The notes: generated from the letters alone by a model not told the origin. 12,117 nt of DNA from Alphaproteobacteria bacterium (GCA_022822125.1 JAJECF010000229.1:1-12117), one strand, 5' to 3'; shown: positions 1 to 9,197, numbered from the stretch's first letter. Program-made: numbers and translations.

Positions 1-271
1 CTCGCCTCAAAACCGACCGCAGACACGACCCGCGACCCAATCAGGCCAGCCGCAGCGCCCCAAACGCAACGCAAACCTAAAACCGCATCCAAAATCTCAG
101 CCGCTATTCCTCAGAACCTCAATTCTGCAAGTGCCTCAGAGCGGGAAAACTTGGGACAACGGGTCGCATAAAACGCAGGCCCTGCCGCTTTTATTGTCGA
201 ACCGGTCTCTACAGGGCCCGCAATCCGGGCTATGACAGGCCCCAGTCGAGGACGTTCGAGGACCATCGGTC
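1..271. other. Non-coding leader upstream of the cox operon
   Basis: I see no gene here. The first 120 bases are rich in C and A and poor in G on the + strand (19 G), unlike the coding DNA that follows. A minus-strand frame is open near the start, but its codons end mostly in T or G rather than C or G, so I do not call it a gene. Short inverted repeats lie close to coxB: 178-184 can pair with 213-219 (7 bp), and 217-221 with 227-231 (5 bp, 5-base loop). I found no convincing -35/-10 promoter pair. The coxB ribosome binding site GAGGA is at 258-262. Confidence 0.6.
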
Positions 272-2757
<2,486 letters not shown>

Positions 2758-2802
2758 CGCCCGTCCCCGACTCCCCGCAGCACCGGAGGTCCGCCCGAAC
2801 CC

Positions 2803-3705
2803 GTGAGCGACGTGTCCACCGCAGGAACCGCCGATTTCGCGCCATCCGCCAGCGTCGGCGACTGGCTGGCGCTGCTGAAGCCGCGCGTCATGTCGCTGGT
2901 CGTCTTCACCGGTCTGGTGGGCATGGCGATCGCGCCGGGCTCGCTGCATCCGCTGCTGGCGGCCGTCGCCGTGCTCTGCATCGCCGCCGGGGCCGGCGCA
3001 TCCGGCGCGGTGAACATGTGGTACGACCGCGATATCGACGCCGTGATGGAGCGCACGCGCGCGCGGCCGCTGCCGCAGGGGCTGATCGAGCCGGACGACG
3101 CGCTCGCCTTCGGCATCCTGTTGTCCGCCGGCGCGGTCGGCATGATGGGCCTCGCCGTCAACTGGCTCGCCGCCGGCCTGCTGGCGCTCACCATCGGCTT
3201 CTATGTCTTCGTCTATACGATCTGGCTGAAGCGCCGCACGCCGCAGAACATCGTGATCGGCGGCGCCGCGGGCGCGATTCCGCCGGTCATCGGCTGGGCG
3301 GCGGTCACGGGCGAGCTGGCGCTGACGCCGCTCTGCCTGTTCGCCATCGTCTTTGTGTGGACGCCGCCGCATTTCTGGGCGCTGGCGCTCACCCGCTCGG
3401 GCGACTACGCCGCCGCCGGCGTGCCGATGCTGCCGGTCACGGCCGGCGCGAAGGAGACCCGGCGGCAGATCCTGATCTACAGCGGGGTGCTGGCGCCGCT
3501 CGGCCTTGCGCCCGTGGCGGCGGGCGGCCTGGGCTGGCTCTACGGCGCGGCGGCGGCCCTGCTCGGCGTCGAGTTCCTGCGCCGGGCGCTTGCCGTATGG
3601 CGGCGCGCCGACGATGCGAGCGCACGGTCGCTCTTCGGCTTCTCGCTGGTCTATCTGGCGGCGCTCTTCTTCGCCATGCTCGCAGACCGGGCCCTGGGGC
3701 TATGA
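2803..3705 (+). CDS. ctaB: Protoheme IX farnesyltransferase (heme o synthase)
   Basis: This integral membrane prenyltransferase of the UbiA superfamily joins a farnesyl group to heme b, giving heme O, the precursor of the heme A used by subunit I. The product is 300 residues, normal for the family, and mostly hydrophobic helices. The first Asp-rich motif reads N71-x3-D75-x3-D79 in [15 protein letters not shown]. The second conserved loop is [12 protein letters not shown] at 201-212, preceded by [10 protein letters not shown]. The start is GTG at 2803, with GGAGG at 2785-2789; the spacing of 13 bases is long. A second in-frame GTG at 2812 is possible but lies further still from that site. The stop overlaps the region where the small coxF-like gene begins. 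Confidence 0.96.
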   Translation: MSDVSTAGTADFAPSASVGDWLALLKPRVMSLVVFTGLVGMAIAPGSLHPLLAAVAVLCIAAGAGASGAVNMWYDRDIDAVMERTRARPLPQGLIEPDDALAFGILLSAGAVGMMGLAVNWLAAGLLALTIGFYVFVYTIWLKRRTPQNIVIGGAAGAIPPVIGWAAVTGELALTPLCLFAIVFVWTPPHFWALALTRSGDYAAAGVPMLPVTAGAKETRRQILIYSGVLAPLGLAPVAAGGLGWLYGAAAALLGVEFLRRALAVWRRADDASARSLFGFSLVYLAALFFAMLADRALGL

Positions 3706-3828
3706 ATGGCGGAGCTGTCGGAAAAAGAACGCCGCCAGCGGGTCAAGAACCGGGTGCTGCTCGCGGCGCTGCTCGCCTTCGTCATCATCGTCTATGCGGT
3801 GAGCGTGGTGCGGATGGGAGGCGGCTGA
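3706..3828 (+). CDS. coxF: CoxF-like single-helix cytochrome oxidase operon protein
   Basis: This is a 40-residue protein starting at the ATG immediately after the ctaB stop. It reads MAELSEKERRQRVKNR, then a hydrophobic helix at about residues 17-35 (VLLAALLAFVIIVYAVSVV), and ends RMGGG. Charge distribution suggests N-terminus in the cytoplasm. Many alphaproteobacterial cox operons carry a short, poorly characterised gene (often named coxF) at exactly this place between ctaB and ctaG, with a basic N-terminus, one helix and a Lys/Arg-Met/Leu-Gly-Gly type ending. GGGG at 3696-3699 is a plausible ribosome binding site 6 bases upstream. An ATG at 3702 begins another, longer frame, but that product is Arg/Gly/Ala-rich with no membrane segment and looks like a shadow. 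The molecular role is not established; position and topology suggest oxidase assembly. Confidence 0.82.
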   Translation: MAELSEKERRQRVKNRVLLAALLAFVIIVYAVSVVRMGGG

Positions 3829-3831
3829 GCC

Positions 3832-4518
3832 ATGGCTGACCGCCGCCGCAACCGACGCATCGCCGCCGCGCTCGTCGCAGTGCCGGTCGCTATGGCGGCG
3901 CTCGCCTGGGCGTCGGTTCCGCTCTACCGGCTGTTCTGCCAGGTGACCGGCTTCGGCGGCACGCCGGGCGTGGCGGAGGCGGCGCCCGAGGCCGCGGCGG
4001 ACGCGCCCAGCATCGAAGTGCGCTTCAACGCCGACATCGCCCCCGATCTCGACTGGCGCTTCGGCCCGGTCGAGCGCGCGGTCACGGTGCGGCTCGGCGA
4101 GCCGGCGCTCGCCTTCTACCGGGCCGAGAATCTGGGCGCGGAGCCCGTCACCGGCGCGGCGGTGTTCAATGTCACGCCGCTCAAGGCGGGCCGCTATTTC
4201 AGCAAGATCGACTGCTTCTGCTTCACCGAGCAGCGGCTGGGGCCGGGTGAGAGCGCCGACATGCCGGTCTCCTTCTTCGTCGATCCGGAGATCGCGACGG
4301 ACCCGAATGTCCGCGATGTCGGGACGATCACGCTGTCCTACACCTTCTTCAGGTCGGAAGAAGAGCCGTCGGGAGACGATGCGGCGCCGAACCGACAACA
4401 GGCCGCCGCGAACATTACGAATGGCGGCGTCAGCGCCGCCGCGCCGAACGCGGCGAACATTACGAATGGCGGCGTCAGCGCCGCCGCGACCAACCGGGAG
4501 CAGACCCATGGCGGATAG
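3832..4518 (+). CDS. ctaG: Cytochrome c oxidase assembly protein CtaG/Cox11
   Basis: This is the Cox11-type copper chaperone that delivers copper to the CuB site of subunit I. The 228-residue product has a basic N-terminus, one membrane helix (about 10-30), a conserved cysteine C36 in LYRLFCQVTGFGGT, and a periplasmic immunoglobulin-like domain. The copper-binding pair C128 and C130 is in CFCFTEQ, and the domain closes with GTITLSYTFF. The family normally ends soon after that strand. Here about 50 further residues follow, low in complexity and containing the unit ANITNGGVSAAA twice in frame (see the repeat entry). The ATG is 3 bases after the coxF-like stop, with GGGAGG at 3816-3821. The last 11 bases overlap coxC, suggesting translational coupling. 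I treat the tail as an in-frame insertion at the end of an otherwise normal gene. Confidence 0.95.
   Translation: MADRRRNRRIAAALVAVPVAMAALAWASVPLYRLFCQVTGFGGTPGVAEAAPEAAADAPSIEVRFNADIAPDLDWRFGPVERAVTVRLGEPALAFYRAENLGAEPVTGAAVFNVTPLKAGRYFSKIDCFCFTEQRLGPGESADMPVSFFVDPEIATDPNVRDVGTITLSYTFFRSEEEPSGDDAAPNRQQAAANITNGGVSAAAPNAANITNGGVSAAATNREQTHGG
4408..4488 (+). repeat. Two identical 36-base units with internal hairpins in the ctaG tail
   Basis: Positions 4408-4443 and 4453-4488 are identical over 36 bases, with a 45-base period, so the ctaG frame is kept. Each unit holds a perfect 7-bp stem: GGCGGCG at 4423-4429 pairs with CGCCGCC at 4434-4440, and 4468-4474 with 4479-4485, each around a TCAG loop. 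Short flanking similarities (GCGCCGAAC at 4384-4392 and 4441-4449) suggest duplication of a longer unit. I saw no further copy in the window. The second hairpin ends 10 bases before the coxC GGGAG site. Confidence 0.9.
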
Positions 4519-5326
4519 CCACGTCCAGAAGCACCCCTATCATCTGGTCGATCCAAGCCCCTGGCCGCTGATCGGAGCCTTCGCGGCTTTCCTTGCGACC
4601 ATGGGCACGGTGCTGTTCATGCATGACGGGGTGGTGTGGGTCATGGCGCTCGGCCTTGTGCTGGTCCTCGCCACCATGGCCGTGTGGTGGCGCGACGTAA
4701 TCCGCGAGGCGGAGCATGAGGGCCACCACACCCAGCCGGTGCAGATCGGGCTCCGCTTCGGCATGGCGCTGTTCATCGCCTCGGAGGTCATGTTCTTCTC
4801 GGCCTTCTTCTGGGCGTTCTTCGACGGCGCGCTGTTCTTCGGCGCGGAGGAAATGCCGGGCCGTATCGAGGCCACAGGAGGCGTCTGGCCGCCGGCCGGC
4901 GTCGTGCCCTTCGAGGCGTTCGGGCTGCCCTTCCTCAACACGCTCATCCTGCTGCTCTCCGGAGTCACCGTCACCTGGGCGCACCACGCGCTGCTGCACG
5001 GCGACCGGGCGGGGCTGATCCAGGGCCTCGCCTGCACGGTCGCGCTCGGCGTGCTGTTCACCGGCTGCCAGGTGTTCGAATACAGCCATGCCGCCTTCGG
5101 CTTCCGCGAGGGCATCTATCCCTCCACCTTCTTCATGGCGACAGGCTTCCACGGCTTCCATGTCATCATCGGCACCTGCTTCCTGACCGTCTGCCTGTTC
5201 CGGGCGATCAAGGGGCATTTCCGGCCCGACCACCATTTCGGCTTCGAGGCGGCTGCCTGGTACTGGCATTTCGTCGATGTGGTCTGGCTGTTCCTGTTCT
5301 CGGTCGTCTATATCTGGGGCAGTTAG
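4508..5326 (+). CDS. coxC: Cytochrome c oxidase subunit III
   Basis: This is the third core subunit of the aa3 oxidase. It carries no redox metal but stabilises subunit I and supports sustained proton uptake through the D channel. The 272-residue product has the seven-helix pattern and the usual landmarks: HPYHLVDPSPWP at residues 9-20, the conserved membrane glutamate E93 in ASEVMFFSAFFWAFF, the GVWPP loop, VTVTWAHHALL, GFREGIYPSTFFMATGFHG, and the C-terminal YWHFVDVVWLFLF. The ATG is inside the end of ctaG (11-base overlap) behind GGGAG at 4496-4500. Longer open sequence upstream in this frame is a shadow of ctaG. The TAG stop is immediately followed, in the same frame, by SURF1 coding sequence. 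Confidence 0.97.
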   Translation: MADSHVQKHPYHLVDPSPWPLIGAFAAFLATMGTVLFMHDGVVWVMALGLVLVLATMAVWWRDVIREAEHEGHHTQPVQIGLRFGMALFIASEVMFFSAFFWAFFDGALFFGAEEMPGRIEATGGVWPPAGVVPFEAFGLPFLNTLILLLSGVTVTWAHHALLHGDRAGLIQGLACTVALGVLFTGCQVFEYSHAAFGFREGIYPSTFFMATGFHGFHVIIGTCFLTVCLFRAIKGHFRPDHHFGFEAAAWYWHFVDVVWLFLFSVVYIWGS

Positions 5327-5329
5327 GCC

Positions 5330-6013
5330 ATTCGGCGGCGCGTCCCGTTCATCCTGTTCGTCCTGCCGGCGCTGGCGGTCCTGATCGGCCTCGGCGTCTG
5401 GCAGCTGGATCGGCGGGAGTGGAAGCGGGAGCTGATCGACCGCGCGGCGGCGCGTGTCGCCGAACCCGCCATGACGTCGCTCGCCGGCATCGGTCCCGGC
5501 GACGCCTGGCGCCGCGTCAGCCTCGAGGGCGCGTGGGAGGAACCCGAACTGCTGCTCCAGAGCCGGACCTGGAACGGGCGCGCGGGCTTCGACCTGCTGG
5601 CGCCCTTCCGGCCTGAGGGCGCGGCGGTATCGGTGCTGGTCAACCGCGGCTGGGTGGAGCCCGCCCGCAGCGCGCCGGATGCGCGCCCGCCGCCGCCGGC
5701 GGCGCTGGAGGGCGTGGTGCGCTTCCCGAGCGAACCGGGCTCCCTCGCCGCCGATAACGACCCGGCGCGCGGCGTCTGGTTCCATATCGATCCCGGGGCC
5801 GTCGCGGCGCATCTCGGCCGGCCGCTCCTGCCCTTCTACATCCAGGCCGCGCCCGTCGCCGGCGCGCCGGACTGGCCGCGCGCCCGTCCGCCGGAGCCCC
5901 GCTTCCGCAACGACCATCTGCAATACGCCCTCACATGGTTTGCGCTCGCCGGGGCGGTGGCTATCCTCTATCTGGTCTGGCGCCGCCGGGCGGGGAGGGA
6001 AGGGCCGAGATGA
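5330..6013 (+). CDS. SURF1-family oxidase assembly protein, apparent ATT start
   Basis: SURF1 (Shy1 in yeast) helps insert heme a/a3 during subunit I assembly. The frame from 5327 encodes a full SURF1 protein: RRRVPFILFVLPALAVLIG forms the first helix, followed by the family hallmark LGVWQLDRREWK. The periplasmic domain includes VNRGWVEP and DNDPARGVWFHID, and the second helix (YALTWFALAGAVAILYLVW) is at the end. No ATG, GTG or TTG occurs in frame before 5471, which would remove the first helix and the WQLDR motif. The ATT at 5330 sits where related proteins have the initiator Met before Arg-Arg, 3 bases after the coxC TAG; from it the product is 227 residues, normal length. The start at 5330 is inference; the gene identity is firm. 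GGGG at 5316-5319 could be its ribosome binding site. A sequence error or recent mutation of an ATG is the alternative. Confidence 0.85.
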   Translation: MRRRVPFILFVLPALAVLIGLGVWQLDRREWKRELIDRAAARVAEPAMTSLAGIGPGDAWRRVSLEGAWEEPELLLQSRTWNGRAGFDLLAPFRPEGAAVSVLVNRGWVEPARSAPDARPPPPAALEGVVRFPSEPGSLAADNDPARGVWFHIDPGAVAAHLGRPLLPFYIQAAPVAGAPDWPRARPPEPRFRNDHLQYALTWFALAGAVAILYLVWRRRAGREGPR

Positions 6014-6022
6014 GGGAACGGG

Positions 6023-7363
6023 ATGCCACGCCAGCTTCGCCTTAATCTGTTCGTCCACAGCCGCGGCCACCATGAGGCGTCCTGGCGCCACCCGGAGGCC
6101 TCGCCGCTTGCGCTCACGGATTTCGAGTTCCACCGGGACCTGGCCCTGAAGGCGGAAGGCGCGGCATTCGACTCGATCTTCCTCGCGGACAGCCTCTCCA
6201 TGTCGAGCGAAGTGGCGCATACGGCGCGAAGCTGGCTGGAGCCGATCACGCTGCTGGGCGCGCTTGCCGCGGCGACCTCGAAGATCGGGCTGATCGCGAC
6301 GGCCTCGACCACCTATACCGAGCCCTTCAACCTCGTGCGCCAATTCGCTTCGCTGGACCATATCAGCAACGGCCGGATCGGCTGGAACATCGTGACGTCC
6401 TGGTCGGTCGCGGCGGCGCATAATTACGGCGACGACGCGCAGGTGAGCCATGCCGACCGCTACGCCCGCGCCGAGGAATACATGACGGTCGCGAAGGCGC
6501 TCTGGGACAGCTGGGCCGACGACGCCGTGCTCGACGACCGGCCGGCGGGCCGCTATGCGAAGCCCGGCAGCATCTATGCGCTCGACCACGCCGGCGCGCA
6601 TTACAGGGTCGCCGGGCCGCTGAATGTGCCGCGCTGCCCGCAGGGGCGGCCGGTCTTCGTGCAGGCGGGGTCGTCGGAGACCGGGCGCGACTTCGCCGCC
6701 CGCCATGCCGAGGTGGTGTTCACCGCGCAGCTGGAAAAGGCGACGGCGCAGGCCTTCTATGCGGACCTTAAGGCGCGGGCGGCCAAGGCCGGGCGGGACC
6801 CGGACCGGATGGCGATCCTGCCGGGGTTCAGCCCCCTCATCGCCGACACGCGGGAGGAGGCGGAGCGCCTGGTTCTGGAACTGAACGGGCTCGCCGATCC
6901 GGAGGTCGGCAGGAAGCGGCTCTCCGGGCGCTTCGGCGGCTTCGATTTCAGCCATCTCGACCTCGACCGGCCGCTGACGGCGGCGGATTTCCCGGATCCC
7001 GACACGGTCGAGGCGGCGCGCAGCCGGGCGGCGACCATTGTGGGCCTCGTCGAGCGCGAACGGCCGACGCTGCGCCAATTGCTGGCGAAACTCGCCGGCG
7101 CGCGCGGCCACTACACCTTCGCCGGCACGCCGGAGCAGACGGCCGATTTCATGGAGGAGTGGCTGACGGACGGCGCCGCGGACGGCTTCAACCTCATGCC
7201 GCCCGTGCTGCCCTGGATGCTGGACGCCTTCATCGAGCGGGTGCTGCCGATCCTGCGCGCGCGCGGCCTCTTCCGCACCGCCTATTCCGGCTCGACGCTC
7301 CGCGCCCATTACGGCCTCGCCCGGCCCGCGCCTGAAATCCGGCCGGGTGCGCGGGCGATCTAG
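6023..7363 (+). CDS. NtaA/SnaA/DszA-type FMN-dependent monooxygenase
   Basis: This is a flavin-dependent monooxygenase of the bacterial luciferase-like superfamily. Its subgroup (nitrilotriacetate, pristinamycin IIA, dibenzothiophene-sulfone and dimethylsulfide monooxygenases) uses FMNH2 from a separate reductase. The 446-residue product starts with the family's first strand (PRQLRLNLFVHSRGHHEASW). It has FDSIFLADS, then the typical stretch TASTTYTEPFNLVRQFASLD and NGRIGWNIVTSW (WNIVTSW at residues 121-127), GRPVFVQAGSSETGRDFAA, and a C-terminal GTPEQTADFMEEWL. Length fits the family. The substrate cannot be told from sequence; no flavin reductase or transporter is adjacent. The ATG follows the SURF1 stop by 9 bases with GAGGG nearby, so it could be read with the cox operon. 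Its presence here is probably an insertion relative to the usual surf1-thrC neighbourhood. Confidence 0.9.
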   Translation: MPRQLRLNLFVHSRGHHEASWRHPEASPLALTDFEFHRDLALKAEGAAFDSIFLADSLSMSSEVAHTARSWLEPITLLGALAAATSKIGLIATASTTYTEPFNLVRQFASLDHISNGRIGWNIVTSWSVAAAHNYGDDAQVSHADRYARAEEYMTVAKALWDSWADDAVLDDRPAGRYAKPGSIYALDHAGAHYRVAGPLNVPRCPQGRPVFVQAGSSETGRDFAARHAEVVFTAQLEKATAQAFYADLKARAAKAGRDPDRMAILPGFSPLIADTREEAERLVLELNGLADPEVGRKRLSGRFGGFDFSHLDLDRPLTAADFPDPDTVEAARSRAATIVGLVERERPTLRQLLAKLAGARGHYTFAGTPEQTADFMEEWLTDGAADGFNLMPPVLPWMLDAFIERVLPILRARGLFRTAYSGSTLRAHYGLARPAPEIRPGARAI

Positions 7364-7418
7364 CGCGGGAGGCGGGCAGGATCGGTCGGCCGCGCTATAT
7401 TTGCGGGCGCAGACTTTC

Positions 7419-7423
7419 GGAGG
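7419..7423 (+). promoter_or_regulatory. Ribosome binding site fixing the Uma2 gene start
   Basis: GGAGG lies 10 bases before the ATG at 7434. An in-frame ATG exists at 7347 inside the monooxygenase gene, but it would add a basic, unrelated N-terminus and has no comparable site. Confidence 0.75.
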
Positions 7424-7433
7424 TGTTCAAGCC

Positions 7434-8138
7434 ATGGATCGGGTAATCGGCAGTATGGGGTCCGAATATATCCGGTTCCGCCTCGATCCCGAGACTGTGC
7501 CGCTGCTGACGGCGCAGTTCGACTGGAACCGTCTCGCAAAGCGGGTCTTCATCGACCCGGTGACCGGGTTCGTCGATCTGATGACGCCGTCGCCGGAGCA
7601 TGAATTTCACGCGAGAGGCGCCGACACGGTCGCCAGGGCCCTTGCGGGACGGCTCGGCATACGGTCCATTCTTCTCGGCTCGACCCGCTGGCGGCTTCCC
7701 GGGGACCCGGAGAACAGCGGGGTCGAACCGGACGCCTGCTATTATCTCGGCGAGACGGCGGAGGGCTGGACCGGGGCTTACAGGCGGGGACCGGCGGAAC
7801 GCGAAGTCTTCGAGGCGAACAATCCGCCCGACCTGGTGGTAGAGGTCGAGCGCAGCCGGGGCGATCAGGACAAACCGCAATTCTACAGGCGCCTGGGGGT
7901 CCCGGAGATGTGGCGCATCGACATTTCCGGGACTGTCCGGGAAGCGCTTATGCTTGACCTGCAGGCTCCGCAGGGCCCGGCGAACATCGACAGTTCCGGA
8001 GTGCTTCCGGGGGCCGGCCCGGAGTTTGTCACAGAGGCCCTCGACCTCGCCATACGGGACCGGCTCGAGGAGCTCGACGTCCTTATCGCCGTGCGGGTCC
8101 CGGACAGACGTCCGGCAAAACCGGCCGGCAACGACTGA
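7434..8138 (+). CDS. Uma2-family protein (PD-(D/E)XK-like nuclease fold)
   Basis: The 234-residue product matches the Uma2/DUF820 family, whose members have a restriction-endonuclease-like fold but mostly unknown roles. Visible landmarks are LMTPSPEHEFH at about residues 51-61, GVEPDACYYLGE with D100 as a likely metal ligand, and NPPDLVVEVERSRGDQDK with E137-V-E139 as the second acidic strand. YRRLGVPEMWRID, the family signature near the end of the core, follows. The acidic pattern is intact, so it may be catalytically competent; this is inference. The family is abundant in cyanobacteria and often present in several copies per genome. It has its own ribosome binding site and 70 bases of non-coding DNA upstream. 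No toxin, antitoxin or transposase partner is adjacent. I assign no biological role. Confidence 0.85.
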   Translation: MDRVIGSMGSEYIRFRLDPETVPLLTAQFDWNRLAKRVFIDPVTGFVDLMTPSPEHEFHARGADTVARALAGRLGIRSILLGSTRWRLPGDPENSGVEPDACYYLGETAEGWTGAYRRGPAEREVFEANNPPDLVVEVERSRGDQDKPQFYRRLGVPEMWRIDISGTVREALMLDLQAPQGPANIDSSGVLPGAGPEFVTEALDLAIRDRLEELDVLIAVRVPDRRPAKPAGND

Positions 8139-8166
8139 CACAGCATGCCGGAAGCGGCAGCGAGGT

Positions 8167-8195
8167 CCGGGCGGACGCCGTTCAGGCCCGCCCGG
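8167..8195 (+). terminator. GC-rich hairpin after the Uma2 gene, possible terminator
   Basis: CCGGGCGG at 8167-8174 pairs perfectly with CCGCCCGG at 8188-8195, around a 13-base loop. It lies in the gap between the Uma2 gene and the hydrolase. No T tract follows, so it may be a weak or factor-dependent terminator, or only a structure formed by chance in GC-rich DNA. Confidence 0.25.
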
Positions 8196-8205
8196 CCCGA
8201 AGCAT

Positions 8206-8211
8206 GAGGAG
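8206..8211 (+). promoter_or_regulatory. Ribosome binding site that decides the hydrolase start
   Basis: GAGGAG lies 7 bases before the ATG at 8219. It is located inside the codons that would follow the earlier in-frame ATG at 8204, so 8219 is the better start. Confidence 0.7.
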
Positions 8212-8218
8212 CAACGCC

Positions 8219-9115
8219 ATGAGCGCGACGCCCGTCACCTTCTATTCCGAAGGGTTCAAGCTGGTGGGGGACCTCTACCGGCCGGACGGCCTCGCGCCGG
8301 GAGAGCGGCGGGCGGGCATCGTGCTCTGCCACGGCTACACCGGCGTGAAGGACCTTTACCTGCCGGACAATGCCCGCGTGCTGGCGGAAGCCGGCTATGT
8401 CGTGCTGGCCTTCGACTACAAGGGCTGGGGCGAGAGCGAGGGGCCGCGCACGCGCCTGGCGCCCTACAGCCGGGTGGCGGATGTGCAGGCGGCGCTCACC
8501 TTCCTCGGCGCTCAGGAGGAGGTGGACGAGACGCGGCTCGGCATTTACGGCACCAGCTATGGCGGCGCCACGGTGGTATGGACCGGCGCGGTGGACCGGC
8601 GGGTGAAGTGCGTCGTCAGCGTGGTCGGCATCGGCCACGGCGAGCGGTGGATGCGCAGCGTGCGCCGGCCGGACGAATGGTTCGACCTGCTGGAGCGCTC
8701 CGCCGGGGACCGGGTGAAACGCGCGATGGACGGCGAGTCGGAGTGGGTCGAGCGCAGCGAGGTGCTGCTGCCGGATCGCCAGTCGGCGGCGCTGGCGGCC
8801 GCTGCGCGCCGCGACATTCCCTCGGCGCTCAACACGCTGCCGCTCGAATATGTCGATGACACGCTCGGCTTCCACCCGGAATGGGTCGTGGACCGGATCG
8901 CGCCCCGCCCGGTGCTCTTCATCACCACCGACGACGACCGGCTGGTGCCGCCGGAGGAGTCGCAGGCGCTTTACGACCGGGCCGGCGAGCCGAAGAGGCT
9001 GGTCGTGCTCAAGGGCTACGGCCATTACGAGGTCTATGTGGACCCCGCCTTCACTGAGGTTATGGACGAAACGCTCGCCTGGTTCCGTGAGCATTTGCCG
9101 GCGGCGCAGGGATAG
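8219..9115 (+). CDS. Alpha/beta hydrolase
   Basis: The 298-residue product has the alpha/beta hydrolase fold and probably acts as a serine hydrolase in the cytoplasm, as no signal peptide is seen. Motifs in order: GIVLCHGYTGVKD (oxyanion-hole region), VVLAFDYKGWGES, the nucleophile elbow GTSYGG with S113, an acidic cluster D238-D239-D240 in LFITTDDDRLVPPEES, and H269 in GYGHYEVY. A helical cap region lies between the nucleophile and the acid. The layout resembles dienelactone-hydrolase-like and CocE/peptidase-S9-like hydrolases, in which the ester or amide substrate varies too widely to predict. I chose the ATG at 8219 over 8204 because of the GAGGAG site between them. Its neighbours are the Uma2 gene and thrC; neither suggests a substrate. 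It could work with the nearby flavin monooxygenase in degrading a small molecule, but this is speculation. Confidence 0.88.
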   Translation: MSATPVTFYSEGFKLVGDLYRPDGLAPGERRAGIVLCHGYTGVKDLYLPDNARVLAEAGYVVLAFDYKGWGESEGPRTRLAPYSRVADVQAALTFLGAQEEVDETRLGIYGTSYGGATVVWTGAVDRRVKCVVSVVGIGHGERWMRSVRRPDEWFDLLERSAGDRVKRAMDGESEWVERSEVLLPDRQSAALAAAARRDIPSALNTLPLEYVDDTLGFHPEWVVDRIAPRPVLFITTDDDRLVPPEESQALYDRAGEPKRLVVLKGYGHYEVYVDPAFTEVMDETLAWFREHLPAAQG

Positions 9116-9197
9116 CTGTGCTATCTCTCGCCCGTCTTCGGAGAACGGTGATGAACGGCAATCCTGCAACCCGCCGCGGGCAGGGCGGAGGGTGACG

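Noticed and set aside
1..130. Possible 5' end of a divergent minus-strand gene running off the window.
   Set aside because: A frame is open, but the only starts are TTG, codons are rich in GTT, GGT and TTT unlike all neighbours, and no ribosome binding site stands out.
4508..6013. CoxC-SURF1 fusion by readthrough of the TAG at 5324-5326, since both are in the same frame.
   Set aside because: Both proteins are complete in length and family landmarks on their own, and the cytochrome oxidase subunit III C-terminus ends normally just before the stop. Independent initiation is simpler.
4475..7309. Very long minus-strand open frame opposite coxC, surf1 and the monooxygenase (944 codons).
   Set aside because: Its product is Arg/Gly/Glu/His-rich with no recognisable domain, and it mirrors genes with clear families on the + strand. 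Long antisense open frames are expected in GC-rich DNA with strong third-position bias. The same applies to the minus-strand frame at 982-3372.
7396..7401. TATATT as a -10 promoter element for the Uma2 gene.
   Set aside because: The hexamer is a fair match, but nothing like a -35 element lies 16-18 bases upstream, so the evidence is insufficient.
8204..8218. Hydrolase start at the earlier ATG (8204).
   Set aside because: It would place the strong GAGGAG site inside the gene and leave the start without a ribosome binding site of its own.
9151..9195. 14-codon frame upstream of thrC as a threonine attenuation leader.
   Set aside because: It contains a single Thr codon and no Ile, and I see no terminator-antiterminator pair after it. 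It probably has no function.
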